Positions 28,049 through 37,139 of a stretch of 64,000 nucleotides of DNA are shown piece by piece (the stretch's first letter is position 1; every line of letters starts with the position of its first letter). A program made the position numbers and the translations under genes. Origin of the DNA: Breoghania sp963678585 (lineage in GTDB: Bacteria > Pseudomonadota > Alphaproteobacteria > Rhizobiales > Stappiaceae); contig CAXXGA010000002.1 in assembly GCA_963678585.2 (NCBI GenBank), positions 1,984,001-2,048,000 on the forward strand, written 5' to 3'. Under the pieces are notes generated by a model. It saw only the letters and a list, made by a program, of their open reading frames with translations. It did no database searches and was not told the DNA's origin.

Positions 28049-28567
28049 GGAAGTCTCGTGCAACAGACGTGAAGAAACGCTCCGGGCGCAAACGCACCCG
28101 GCGGCTCTCAGTTCACGCGGCTCTCCAAAATCCGGAGAGCCCTATCGCACAAGCTCTGACATCCAGTCTCCATTGGCCGACGGACGCCCTGTGACGTCGC
28201 CAGCACCGCTTATCTAGTCGAAGCCGACGCCGGCCTCAACCCACAGGCGGAAACTTCCCCCGCGACAGAGCGGCACAGACGCCACGTCCAAAACCGGCTC
28301 GCGCGCCCTGCACAGCGCAGCAAGGCCCGCGAATGGCCGCGGGCGTCTCCCGGCTCCGCCCCCCCCCCAACCGAAACGCATACCCATTCAGGCAAGAGCC
28401 AACAGAAGCAATAGTACAACACTCCGCGTTTAGATGTTTTCCCGTATAGTAGTACAACTATACAAACCGTTTTTTCGTCGATTTTACATCTAAGTATACA
28501 TTTGAATTCATCGTTGCTTAATATGACACACGTCTACTCGGCCGAAAGCAGTTTTCGGGTGAACACG
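28049..28567. other. Gene-poor gap with a ten-C tract upstream of the histidine kinase
   Basis: No gene is supported here. Visible structures are an 8-bp hairpin GGCTCTCC/GGAGAGCC at 28119-28141 and a run of ten C at 28359-28368. An AT-rich stretch at about 28410-28505 probably holds the kinase promoter. Confidence 0.5.
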
Positions 28568-31261
28568 ATGATGTATGGGCGACAAAAATTTTATCCCACA
28601 TCCATGAAGAACAGGATCATCCTCCTGGTCTTCATATGCGTTGTCGTGAGCACTTCCATCCTGGGGGCGCAGACCTATCTGCATGTCCGCGAAACGACGC
28701 GCCGTCAGGCCATCGACAGGATTGCGGCCAAGACCGAGCTTGTCGCCGCCCGCTTCAACCGGTCCTATTCCGACATCGCAAGAGATCTGCACACCGTGGC
28801 CGAAACACAGCCAGTCATGGGACTGGGCCGCGCCCTGAAAAACGGCGGCATCGATCTGAGCGGCGGAAACACCATAGAACTCTGGCGCGAACGGCTGGAA
28901 AGCGTCCTAGCCGCCATCATGCGCGGCCATCGGGAATATTCCCAGTTCAGCCTGATCATGGCGAATGATGAGGGGATGGAACTCGTGCGCGTCAACCGGA
29001 GCGATCGTTTCGGCATCCGGCACGCCAGCCTCAACAAACTGCAGCAGAAGGGCAATGAGGCCTACTTCAGGAAAGGCCTGTCCGCGCCTCTCGGCATTGT
29101 CACATTCTCCGAGGCCAGCCACAGCCGGGAACTCGGAAAGGTTATGAAAGACAAGACGCCGATGATCCGGGCCATACTGCCGGTTGCAGATACTGACGGA
29201 GAGGTATTCGCCCTGCTCGTGATCAATATCGATTACGAGCAACTGATGAAAATTGCCTTCACAAACCTGGCGCCGGAAAATAGCGTTATCGCGCTGAACA
29301 GCGCCGGCGACTACATGGTGCACCGCCCCTTCTCGAAACCCGATGACTTGAAACTGGTGCTGCGCAACGAGACGAACCTGCCTCCGCCCCCCATCGTGAA
29401 GAAGGTGCTGAGCTTGTCGGTTCGCACAGGCATCCTGGAGATGGATGGAGTAACCGCCTATTTCCGCCGCGATGCGAGCGAGCAGGAATATCACGGGACC
29501 AATATGGGCTTCATTCTGGAGGTGGACTCCGACGAACTCTATGCCGAAGCCATCGACATTCGGGACCACGTCATTTTCATGTGCGTCATGACGACGGCCT
29601 TTTTCGCCTTCCTCTCCAGTATCGCGGCCAGCAGGTTCATGGACCCGTTGAACAGGCTCGCGCGACTGGTCGCTACCTCGCAGATCGGCGAACTGATCCC
29701 CCGCCTCCCCCTCGACCGCGAAGACGAGGTGGGCGCGCTGGCGCGGGCGCTCGAACACCGCTCCCGTGCCCTGTATGCCAGCCAGGAACGGGCAAGGACG
29801 ATTGTCGAAAATGTGATGGACGGGCTTCTGCTGCTCAGGGAAGACGGCACCATCGAATCCTTCAATCCCGCTTGCGAGCGCATATTCGGCTACGCCGAGA
29901 AAGACGTTCTCGACCGCAGGATCGACATGCTGTTGCCCGAAGGCGCGTGCAAGGGCCCGGGCTGCCTGTTTGAAACCGCGCTCAAGAACACCTCCGACAA
30001 CACCACCGATGCGCTGGTCGAGATGGAAGTGCGCACCCGCTCCGGCGCGCTGGTGCCAGTCGAAGTCGGGCTGCAGGAACTGGATTTCCACGGCGTGAAG
30101 AAATTCGGCGCTGTCATTCGCGATATCTCCGAACGCCGCGAGATCGAACGCCTGCGCGCCGAGTTCATCGCCACCGTCAGCCACGAGCTACGCACCCCGC
30201 TCACCTCCATCCGGGGCTCGCTGGTGCTACTCGACAGAATGCTGAGCACCAACGAGCCGGAGAAGGTGAAGAGGATGGTGGAAATGGCGCTGAAAAACAC
30301 CGGGCGCCTGATCCTGCTGGTCAACGACATCCTCGACTTCGAGAAGCTGCAGGCCAACAAGACCACGTTCAACATCGACGCCATCGACGCAACCGCGGCA
30401 ATCGGCAAGGCCGTGGACATGAACCAGAGCTACGCGCAGGATCGGCACGTGACATTGCGCGCGTATGCTCCGCCGACCCCGCTGCTGATGGCCTGCGACG
30501 AGGAACGCCTTCAGCAGGTCATGGCGAACCTGCTTTCGAACGCGGCCAAGTATTCCCATGAGAACGGAACCGTCGAGATACGCGCGTCGCGCAACGACGG
30601 GTCTGTCCGCATCGAGATAATCGACCACGGAAGCGGAATTCCGGCGGACTTCCAGGACAAGATCTTCGATCCGTTCTCACAGGCGAATAACGAGACGAGC
30701 CGCAGAAAGGGCGGAACCGGTCTCGGCCTCAACATCACCAAGCGTCTTGCGGAAGGCATGGACGGAAAGATCGGCTTCACCAGCACCGAAGGCAAGGGAA
30801 GCACATTCTGGGTGGAGTTCCCCGAAGTCGAGGCGCGCCCGGAAAAAGCCCCCCTTCCGCTCCTGCCCCACCAGCTCCGGGGTCTCCATCTGGAGGACGA
30901 CCGTGATTTCTCCGAGGTGCTCCAGGTCGGGCTGGAAAGCGACATCCGACTGATCAACGAGACGACGCTCGAGGGTGCAAGGGAACAGTTGCGCAAGCAG
31001 GACTTCGACATCGTGATCATCGACATCGCGCTTCGCGAGGGCAACGGCCTCGACCTGATCCAGCACATCCCTGATCCGGACAAGACGCTTATCGTTGTCG
31101 TGAGCGCTCTCGACGCGCCGATCGATAACCCGTACGTGGATCTCGCCATCGTCAAATCGAGGCAGCCATCGGGCGGGATTCTGACGGATATCCTGGATCT
31201 CGTGAAGAGACGGGCCGCCGTTCCAGCAAGCGAACCCCTCAAGCTCGCGAACGGAACCTGA
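28568..31261 (+). CDS. Membrane-bound hybrid sensor histidine kinase
   Basis: About 897 residues. Helix 1 (16-37) and helix 2 (about 334-356) enclose a large periplasmic Cache-like sensor domain. HAMP follows (to about 405), then PAS (about 410-530, TIVENVMDGLLLL). The HisKA domain has phospho-acceptor His539 in ATVSHELRTPL. The ATPase domain has NLLSNAAKY, DHGSGIPADF and GGTGLGLNIT boxes. A C-terminal receiver has LHLEDD, Asp819 in VIIDIAL, a serine in VVVSALD and a lysine followed by Ser instead of the usual Pro. It should autophosphorylate and pass phosphate internally. No response-regulator gene is adjacent, so output and signal are unknown. The start is uncertain: ATGs at 28568, 28571 and 28604 are all possible, and none has a strong ribosome site. 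Confidence 0.85.
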   Translation: MMYGRQKFYPTSMKNRIILLVFICVVVSTSILGAQTYLHVRETTRRQAIDRIAAKTELVAARFNRSYSDIARDLHTVAETQPVMGLGRALKNGGIDLSGGNTIELWRERLESVLAAIMRGHREYSQFSLIMANDEGMELVRVNRSDRFGIRHASLNKLQQKGNEAYFRKGLSAPLGIVTFSEASHSRELGKVMKDKTPMIRAILPVADTDGEVFALLVINIDYEQLMKIAFTNLAPENSVIALNSAGDYMVHRPFSKPDDLKLVLRNETNLPPPPIVKKVLSLSVRTGILEMDGVTAYFRRDASEQEYHGTNMGFILEVDSDELYAEAIDIRDHVIFMCVMTTAFFAFLSSIAASRFMDPLNRLARLVATSQIGELIPRLPLDREDEVGALARALEHRSRALYASQERARTIVENVMDGLLLLREDGTIESFNPACERIFGYAEKDVLDRRIDMLLPEGACKGPGCLFETALKNTSDNTTDALVEMEVRTRSGALVPVEVGLQELDFHGVKKFGAVIRDISERREIERLRAEFIATVSHELRTPLTSIRGSLVLLDRMLSTNEPEKVKRMVEMALKNTGRLILLVNDILDFEKLQANKTTFNIDAIDATAAIGKAVDMNQSYAQDRHVTLRAYAPPTPLLMACDEERLQQVMANLLSNAAKYSHENGTVEIRASRNDGSVRIEIIDHGSGIPADFQDKIFDPFSQANNETSRRKGGTGLGLNITKRLAEGMDGKIGFTSTEGKGSTFWVEFPEVEARPEKAPLPLLPHQLRGLHLEDDRDFSEVLQVGLESDIRLINETTLEGAREQLRKQDFDIVIIDIALREGNGLDLIQHIPDPDKTLIVVVSALDAPIDNPYVDLAIVKSRQPSGGILTDILDLVKRRAAVPASEPLKLANGT

Positions 31262-31283
31262 GGGGCGGGCACAGCCGCCCCTC
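31260..31283. terminator. Hairpin between the convergent kinase and acr3 genes
   Basis: A 9-bp stem GAGGGGCGG/CCGCCCCTC with a 6-nt loop lies between the two convergent stops. The U-runs on both sides are weak, so a bidirectional terminator is likely but not certain. Confidence 0.55.
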
Positions 31284-31293
31284 GCCCATTTCC

Positions 31294-32334
31294 TCAGGCA
31301 AAGCGCAGGCGCGTACGGTTGGCGAAGGCAACCAGCGACAGCATTACCGGAACTTCCACCAACACCCCCACCACGGTCGCAAGAGCCGCGCCGGAATTGA
31401 GGCCGAACAGGCTGATCGCCACGGCGACCGCCAGCTCGAAGAAGTTCGACGTGCCGATCATCGCGCAGGGCGCGGCGATGCGGTGCGGCACCTTCATCAG
31501 ATAGGCCGCCCCGTAGGCCACCGCGAAGATCCCGTAGCTCTGGATCAGGATCGGAATGGCGATCAGCACGATCACCATGGGTCGCGACAGGATCACCTCC
31601 CCCTGAAGGCCGAAGAGAATGCCCACCGTCACGATAAGCCCCATCGCGGAGAGCGGCTTGACCCGGGAGGTGAAGGCATCCACCGCGTCCGGCGAACCGA
31701 GGACCTTTCGCGTCGCCAATCCGGCGATCAGCGGCAACACCACATAGAGCCCGGTCGCGAGAACCAGCGTCTCCCAGGGCACGGAGATTTCAGTCACGCC
31801 GAGCAGGAAAGCGACGATGGGCGCAAAGGCGAAGACCATGATCAGATCGTTCACCGAGACCTGCACCAGCGTATAGGTGGCATCGCCGCGGGTGAGCGCC
31901 GACCACACGAAGACCATCGCCGTGCAAGGTGCGGCGCCCAGCAGAATGAGCCCCGCCGTATATTGCGCGGCATCCGTCGGCTGGATCCACGGCGCGAACA
32001 CATATTCGAAGAAGACAACCGCCAGCAGCGCCATGGTGAAGGGCTTAATCAGCCAGTTGACGACGAGCGTCACCAAAAGTCCCTTCGGCTGGCGCGCCAC
32101 GCCCGCGACGGCTGCAAAATCCACGCTCACCATCATCGGATAGACCATCGCCCAGATGAGCACGGCCACGACGAGATTGATGGAAGCGACTTCCGCGGCC
32201 GCAATCGTCTCCATCACCCCCGGCGCAACAGCCCCGAAAGCCACCCCGCCCACGATGGCGGCGGCGACCCAGAGTGTCAGGTAACGTTCAAAAAAGCCGA
32301 GGCTATCGCTCTCGGGCGCACACGTATCAGTCAT
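31294..32334 (-). CDS. acr3: Arsenite efflux transporter, ACR3 family
   Basis: A 346-residue inner-membrane carrier with about ten hydrophobic helices. It carries the ACR3 landmarks GAAPCTAMVFVWSAL, with the essential cysteine of helix 4, and the late-helix segment CAMIGTSNFFELAVAVAIS. It exports arsenite using the membrane potential or proton gradient. The ATG at 32334 lies 19 nt after the arsC stop. The longer frame would overlap arsC and is rejected. It is the last gene of the arsR-arsC-acr3 operon. Confidence 0.93.
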   Translation of the reverse strand: MTDTCAPESDSLGFFERYLTLWVAAAIVGGVAFGAVAPGVMETIAAAEVASINLVVAVLIWAMVYPMMVSVDFAAVAGVARQPKGLLVTLVVNWLIKPFTMALLAVVFFEYVFAPWIQPTDAAQYTAGLILLGAAPCTAMVFVWSALTRGDATYTLVQVSVNDLIMVFAFAPIVAFLLGVTEISVPWETLVLATGLYVVLPLIAGLATRKVLGSPDAVDAFTSRVKPLSAMGLIVTVGILFGLQGEVILSRPMVIVLIAIPILIQSYGIFAVAYGAAYLMKVPHRIAAPCAMIGTSNFFELAVAVAISLFGLNSGAALATVVGVLVEVPVMLSLVAFANRTRLRFA

Positions 32335-32353
32335 GTCGGATCGATCCTGTCGG

Positions 32354-32866
32354 TCAGTTTGCGTCGGCATGGGTCTGGTCGCGGCCAATCGCATCGAGAC
32401 GATTTTTCAAAGACAGCCGGTCCAGCGAGGCAATCGGAAGGCTGGCGAAGGTGGAAATCCTCTGGCGCAACATCCGGTAGGTTTCGGAAAAGGCGAGATT
32501 GATCTCGACGTTGCTTCCGCGCACGGCGGCCGGATCGGCAAGCCCCCAATGGGAGGTCATCGGCTGCCCCGGCCAGAAGGGGCATTCCTCGGCCGCCGCC
32601 TGATCGCAGACGGTGAACACGAAATCCATCTTCGGCGCATCGGGCAACGCGAACTCGTCCCAGCTCTTGGAACGAAGCCCGCTCACGTCGTGACCGAGCC
32701 GCTGCAGAAGCTCCAGCGCGTGAGGGTTCACATCGCCCGCAGGCCGCGATCCAGCGGAATAGGCATGGAACTTCCCCGCCCCTTCCGCATTCATGATCGC
32801 CTCTCCCAGAATGGAGCGTGCAGAATTGCCCGTGCAAAGGAACAGGACATTGTAGGTCTTGGTCAT
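32354..32866 (-). CDS. arsC: Arsenate reductase, thioredoxin-coupled type
   Basis: A 170-residue low-molecular-weight phosphatase-fold arsenate reductase. The catalytic P-loop is CTGNSAR (Cys11 to Arg17), with Cys87 in VFTVCDQA and Cys95 in EECPFWPG as candidate resolving cysteines. It reduces arsenate to arsenite, which Acr3 then exports. It is 9 nt downstream of arsR. An extended C-terminus with a second arginine-rich helix is common in this group. Confidence 0.93.
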   Translation of the reverse strand: MTKTYNVLFLCTGNSARSILGEAIMNAEGAGKFHAYSAGSRPAGDVNPHALELLQRLGHDVSGLRSKSWDEFALPDAPKMDFVFTVCDQAAAEECPFWPGQPMTSHWGLADPAAVRGSNVEINLAFSETYRMLRQRISTFASLPIASLDRLSLKNRLDAIGRDQTHADAN

Positions 32867-32875
32867 TTCACCCCC

Positions 32876-33208
32876 TCAACAACCGCAAACGATTTCCGCA
32901 AGAATGGGCGCGCACCGCTCCGCCTGCCCGCCGCAGCAATCCTCCATCAGATAAGACAGCAACGCCCGCATTCCCTCCATTTCCGCGAAGTAGCGGATGG
33001 AGCGTCCTTCGCGTACGGAACGGACAAGCCCCGCCGCAGACAGGATCGTCAGATTATTGGAGAGCGTGTTGGCGCGAACATCGAGCGCAAGCGCTATATC
33101 GCCGGCGGCAGCCCCCTGCGGCCCCGCCTTCACCAGATGACGGAAGATATCGAGACGCATCTCATGCGCCAGCGCGGACAGGGAACGGAGTACGTTTGTC
33201 TTTTCCAT
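32876..33208 (-). CDS. arsR: ArsR family transcriptional repressor
   Basis: A 110-residue winged-helix repressor. The recognition region reads DVRANTLSNNLTILSAAGLV and the wing VREGRSIRYF. Cysteines are at 91, 92, 99, 108 and 110, all near the C-terminus. This is a pattern of C-terminal arsenite-binding ArsR proteins rather than the alpha-3 CVC type. It should repress arsR-arsC-acr3 and release DNA when arsenite binds. The operon starts here. Confidence 0.92.
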   Translation of the reverse strand: MEKTNVLRSLSALAHEMRLDIFRHLVKAGPQGAAAGDIALALDVRANTLSNNLTILSAAGLVRSVREGRSIRYFAEMEGMRALLSYLMEDCCGGQAERCAPILAEIVCGC

Positions 33209-33564
33209 ATTTCATGATTATTCGAATTATAAATTGGAAGCAATACAAAAAACCAGCCGGCCGTCGCTGGACGATCATGGATCTCACAAGATCGGGCTCG
33301 TCGGGCAACGTCCCGATCAATGGCGGTTAATCAGCGGAATGCGAACCCGTCACCGGACAGATCAGGCCGGAGAGCATTCGCAACAACAGGCAAAGGGTGT
33401 GTTTGGGAAAATCGTTTCAAACAGCAAGAACGCGAGCAAGGCCCTTGCGCCAGGCTCGAAAGCCAGGCGCAGGGCGGCCATCGGATGAGGAAAGACAGAT
33501 CGTGCGGATGGGGAACAGAAGGCGGCTCCCCGCCCTCATGCAAATCGTTCGTGCCTGATCGCAC
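33209..33564. promoter_or_regulatory. ars operon upstream region, possible ArsR operator
   Basis: About 356 nt without a gene. Next to the arsR start it is AT-rich with an 8-bp palindrome ATTCGAAT at 33220-33227, a reasonable place for an ArsR site overlapping the promoter. I see nothing identifiable in the remainder. Confidence 0.4.
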
Positions 33565-33891
33565 CTACTCGAAGGTGAACGTGCCGACCTTGCAGACGTC
33601 GAGATGTTCCTGCGTCACCCGATCGCCGTCTTCGAAAACGGCAAGCAGGTCAAAGACGCAATGACCGGTGCCGTCATCGAAGTCGACATCGGCAGACCGC
33701 CCGTGCGGCAGCACCTGATCGCCCAGAATATCTTCTTCCCAGGAGTTCGTGCCGCTGTTCGATCCATAGAGTTCGACGAGCGCATATCCGGTCTTATTGA
33801 CAATGGTGACAACGCGGTTTGCAGCCGTGGCAGGCACTATCGCAAGATGTGCCAGAACCAGTGCGAAACCGGCGAGTACAAGGCTCTTCAT
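33565..33891 (-). CDS. Small secreted protein of unknown function
   Basis: A 108-residue protein with a clear signal peptide (hydrophobic core at 5-20, cleavage likely after ATA near residue 23). The mature part is strand-rich, with VVTIVNKTGYALVELYGSN, SWEEDILGDQVLPHG and VDFDDGTGHCVFDLLAVF. Two cysteines could form a disulfide. The alternating pattern suggests a small beta-sandwich. I recognise the pattern as widespread in Rhizobiales but know no function. It is monocistronic, with an AT-rich divergent region upstream. Confidence 0.7.
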   Translation of the reverse strand: MKSLVLAGFALVLAHLAIVPATAANRVVTIVNKTGYALVELYGSNSGTNSWEEDILGDQVLPHGRSADVDFDDGTGHCVFDLLAVFEDGDRVTQEHLDVCKVGTFTFE

Positions 33892-34085
33892 GTGAATTTA
33901 TCTCCTTGAGCCACCGGGTATTTTTGACAATATCCGACAGCATGTTTGCGTGGGCGGGGGCAAACTTGCACCCATTACAAGTGCAGGAAAGCGGAAATGC
34001 CGATAAGCCCAAAAATGAGACAAGCCATAAACTATGTTATGTTAAATGAACTGATCAACATATTGTTTTAGATACACATACAGGC

Positions 34086-34985
34086 ATGCCCTCACCTTCC
34101 CGCTCCGCGCGAACCTATGACGCTGCGGCACTTGTAAAGATGCCAAATTTCTGGGCGGGCCTTTCGTGCGCAGCACAGGATCTGCTGTCGGTCCATTCGG
34201 CCCATCCGGCGCAGGTTCATTACCTCGCATGCATCCGGCGGTGGATCCTGATCCAGATGGCGATCGCGCTGCACTTCGAACACCAGATCGATCAGACGCG
34301 CCCCCAGCTTTCCCCCAAAACGCTGCTCGGCGCGATCGACGGCACCGGGATTGCCTGCCGCAACACCGTGCAAGCCTTTCTGCGCGAGATGGTGCGCGTG
34401 CAGCTCACCGATCAGCCTTCCCGCGAAACCATTCGGCAGCGATCACCGAGAGTTTCGGAAAAATGCGAGAGGCTGATGCTTGTCTATCTCGGCATCAACC
34501 TGCATGCGCTCGATCTGATCGACCATGGCAGCCGCAGCGCCACTCTGGCGAGATCCCCCGGTCTGCTCGCCTATCTTCAGCCGAACTTCGCGCGCCGAAC
34601 CTGCCTGTCCCGCGCCTGGTACGACCCTCCGACGGAGGTACGCTGCTTCACTCACTGCACCTCCGGGAGTTCCATCCTCCATAGCCTGGTGCTTGCAACT
34701 CAGGACCGGCGGCCCGATGGGGACGGCAGAATCTGGATCGGCACCGTATCCGCTGCGGACCTCTCGCAACGCTACAAGGTTTCCGCCGCACATGTGGCGC
34801 GGATGCTGAACTCGGCCGGAAGCCTCGGAGCCATAGGCTGGACCGGACCGGGGCGGCGGGGGAATGGCTGGCTTTCGACACGGCTCACCGGTTCCTATCT
34901 CCTGTGGCAAGCGGAGAAGCTTGCCGCCCTTTCCATTGCCTTTCAGGAGGCACGAACCGCTTTCAAAGTGGCGCGCAGGATATGA
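34086..34985 (+). CDS. Hypothetical protein, possible winged-helix regulator
   Basis: A 299-residue protein of unrecognised family. The C-terminal part contains ADLSQRYKVSAAHVARMLNS followed by GRRGNGWLSTRL, which reads like a helix-turn-helix plus wing. A similar layout, with LLGAIDGTGIACRNTVQAFL then RESIRQ-like basic residues, occurs near residues 80-120, so two winged-helix units may be present. No signal peptide is visible. The region upstream (33990-34085) is AT-rich. No operon partner is apparent. Confidence 0.6.
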   Translation: MPSPSRSARTYDAAALVKMPNFWAGLSCAAQDLLSVHSAHPAQVHYLACIRRWILIQMAIALHFEHQIDQTRPQLSPKTLLGAIDGTGIACRNTVQAFLREMVRVQLTDQPSRETIRQRSPRVSEKCERLMLVYLGINLHALDLIDHGSRSATLARSPGLLAYLQPNFARRTCLSRAWYDPPTEVRCFTHCTSGSSILHSLVLATQDRRPDGDGRIWIGTVSAADLSQRYKVSAAHVARMLNSAGSLGAIGWTGPGRRGNGWLSTRLTGSYLLWQAEKLAALSIAFQEARTAFKVARRI

Positions 34986-35120
34986 AGCAACCGGCGCGCC
35001 TGCCTCGCGGCCTGTGAGCCCGACACCCTGCCCGGACCGGCTCAAATCGCAATATCCACATTGTTATTTTTTTCACCCCTCACTAGGGTGGGGGTCTAGT
35101 TGATTTCGGGGGCTAATGAA

Positions 35121-35582
35121 TTGATCAAATTGATAGTCGGCCTGCTTCTGGCAGGCAGCCTTGCCGCGTGCGGAACCGTGACGCGCGGAACCAAGGAGCA
35201 GATTGCCTTTGACAGCAGTCCGGACGGGGCGCGTGCGCAAACAACTCTGGGCGTGGCCTGCACCACGCCCTGCACGCTCGATATTCCGCGCAAGAAGGAA
35301 TTCTCCGTCACCATGACGAAAGAGGGCTATGACCCGCAGACCGTCAAGGTGATCACCCGCCTCTCCGGCAAGGGCGCTGCGGGCGTGGCGGGCAACGTGC
35401 TCGTCGGCGGCATCATCGGAGCAGGCGTCGACGTGGCGACCGGAGCCGGTCTCGACCATTCTCCGAACCCGGTCTACGTGGACTTCAAAATGCCGGAGAA
35501 CACGTCGAAGACCCCGGCTCAACCCAAGCCCGGTCCTTACAAGCCCAACGGGCCGCAGCCGATCACCACGCCCATGTCCTGA
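35121..35582 (+). CDS. Outer-membrane-type lipoprotein with PEGA-like domain
   Basis: A 153-residue lipoprotein. The start is taken as TTG at 35121 after a GGGGGC stretch, giving the short signal IKLIVGLLLAGSLAAC with a textbook LAAC lipobox. A TTG at 35100 is the alternative. After the lipidated cysteine comes a strand-rich domain with SSPDGARAQ, CTTPCTLDIPRKKEF and VTMTKEGYDPQTVKV, similar to PEGA surface domains. A Gly/Ala-rich segment and a Pro-rich tail follow. The role is unknown. A terminator follows immediately. Confidence 0.7.
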   Translation: MIKLIVGLLLAGSLAACGTVTRGTKEQIAFDSSPDGARAQTTLGVACTTPCTLDIPRKKEFSVTMTKEGYDPQTVKVITRLSGKGAAGVAGNVLVGGIIGAGVDVATGAGLDHSPNPVYVDFKMPENTSKTPAQPKPGPYKPNGPQPITTPMS

Positions 35583-35608
35583 TAGGGACCGCGGCTTCAA
35601 TAACGAAC

Positions 35609-35647
35609 AAGGCCGACGTTTCGCACGGGGCGAGACGTCGGCCTTTT
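35609..35647 (+). terminator. Terminator after the lipoprotein gene
   Basis: An 11-bp stem AAGGCCGACGT/ACGTCGGCCTT with a 15-nt loop runs straight into TTTT. The hairpin is symmetrical and may also stop the minus-strand heme transcript. Confidence 0.85.
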
Positions 35648-35694
35648 CATGTCAGTCGCACCGCTCCGGACAAACGGGCGGCGCATTCGGTTCG

Positions 35695-36024
35695 TCAGCG
35701 GGTTTCGGTCAGAAGAACCTCGAAACCTTCGAAATGCGGACCGCCCAGATAGATCGGCTTGCGATCCCCCGCCCCCTTGTGGGCAAGGCGGAAGGCTTCC
35801 GACTTCGTCCACGCGACGAAATCGTCGTAGCTGTCCCAGATCGTGTGAGAGGCATAGAGGGTGTGATCTTCCTCGGTACCTTCCTTCACCTCCCCACCCT
35901 TGAGGAGCTTGAACTCGACATAACCGGGCACCTCGTTCAGGTGACGCTCGCGGCTCTTCCAGATCGTTTCGAATTCTTCCTCCATCCCCGATTTCACCCG
36001 AAAGCGGTTCATTGCGATATACAT
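35695..36024 (-). CDS. IsdG/HmuD-type heme-degrading monooxygenase
   Basis: A 109-residue ABM-fold protein. The residues matching the IsdG catalytic triad are all present with correct spacing: Asn6 in IAMNRFRV, Trp72 in FVAWTKSEAF and His82 in RLAHKGAG. Such enzymes open the heme ring with O2 and release iron. Rhizobial relatives (HmuD, HmuQ) sit in hmu clusters, as here. The ATG at 36024 is used. It is 26 nt downstream of tonB and is the last gene of the minus-strand heme operon, so heme brought in by this locus would be broken down by it. Confidence 0.85.
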   Translation of the reverse strand: MYIAMNRFRVKSGMEEEFETIWKSRERHLNEVPGYVEFKLLKGGEVKEGTEEDHTLYASHTIWDSYDDFVAWTKSEAFRLAHKGAGDRKPIYLGGPHFEGFEVLLTETR

Positions 36025-36050
36025 CTTCTGTCCTTCTCCTCTAGGGACGG

Positions 36051-37139
36051 TCACGGCGCCTTGTAGGCAAAAGGCACCTTCACGGATTTCGGTTTCTGAG
36101 GCATCTCGCTCGGGAAGGCCGGCATGGGCGAAACCCGCCGCACGGTTGCGAGCGCCGCCTCATCGAGCACGCGGTTTCCGGACGAGCGCAATACGCGCAA
36201 GCCGCTGACCTGTCCGCCCGGCGCAATCGTGAAGCGCACCATCACGGTTCCTTCCGCTCTGCGCGCCTTGCGCGGATAACGCTGGGCGCGCTGGAGCCGC
36301 GAGACGATGCGCCCGAGATAGGACGACGTCGCCTTGCGCCCGCCGTCTCCGAGCTTCGTCGTCCGCGTACCGACCGATTGCCCGCGCTGCTGATCGCGAT
36401 CCGAATTCCCGGCATTGCTTGCGCGACTGCGGGCGACCCGCTTCGGCTTTTGCGCACGTTTGGCGCGCCTGACCGCGGGCTTGGCGTCGGGAACCGGCGC
36501 GTTCACCACATCAGCGACCGCGCTTTCAGGCTCGACAACCTCCGCCTCTTCGGCCTCGGCAGGCTCCGCAGCCTGCTCGCGCACCGGCTCCGGCTCGGCC
36601 TCCGGTTCGCTCGTGACTTCAGGCTCCGGGAGTGGTTGCTCCTCGACCAGTTCCGGAACGATCTCGCCTTCCTCAGGCACCGGTTTCTCCGGCATCGCCA
36701 TCGCAGGCGTCTCGCTGTCCTGCAGGATCGGGGTTAGGGCGGCCACAGGCGCAATCGGGCCGGCGGTCTCAGGCTCGACAATCTCTTCAACCGGGGTCTC
36801 CACCGGCTGCGCTTCCGCCTGCTCGGGCTCGGTGACCGGCACATCCTCGACAGGCTCCGCCTCTTCCGGCGCGACCTCTTCAACGGGCTCGACTTCGGCA
36901 ACCACCTCTTCAACAGGCTCCGCCTCAAGCGGCTCTTCCACCTCATCCACCGGCTCCGCGCTCTGCGAGGCCAGCGAACCCATGACGAGATCCTCCAACC
37001 CACCGATGACGGCGATATCGCCGCCCGGCGATGCGGCCCGGCCCTGATCGTCTTCGCTGAACCCAAGATGCGCGGCGATCGCCACGTGAATGCCCAGTGA
37101 CGCCACAAGGCAAATCGTCAACAGACGCCCCTGCCTCAT
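36051..37139 (-). CDS. tonB: TonB energy-transducing protein
   Basis: A 362-residue TonB. One N-terminal membrane anchor (about 6-24) carries the conserved histidine in SLGIHVAIAAH. A very long Pro/Glu/Val-rich periplasmic spacer (about 60-220) and a basic linker follow. The C-terminal domain has YLGRIVSRLQRAQRYPRKA, the signature YP, and TVMVRFTIAPGGQV. It transmits the proton-motive force from ExbBD to the heme receptor encoded at 39317-41401. Its start overlaps the exbD stop (ATGA). Confidence 0.93.
   Translation of the reverse strand: MRQGRLLTICLVASLGIHVAIAAHLGFSEDDQGRAASPGGDIAVIGGLEDLVMGSLASQSAEPVDEVEEPLEAEPVEEVVAEVEPVEEVAPEEAEPVEDVPVTEPEQAEAQPVETPVEEIVEPETAGPIAPVAALTPILQDSETPAMAMPEKPVPEEGEIVPELVEEQPLPEPEVTSEPEAEPEPVREQAAEPAEAEEAEVVEPESAVADVVNAPVPDAKPAVRRAKRAQKPKRVARSRASNAGNSDRDQQRGQSVGTRTTKLGDGGRKATSSYLGRIVSRLQRAQRYPRKARRAEGTVMVRFTIAPGGQVSGLRVLRSSGNRVLDEAALATVRRVSPMPAFPSEMPQKPKSVKVPFAYKAP

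Noticed and set aside
28119..28141. GGCTCTCC/GGAGAGCC hairpin as a terminator
   Set aside because: There is no U-run on either strand and no gene ending just before it.
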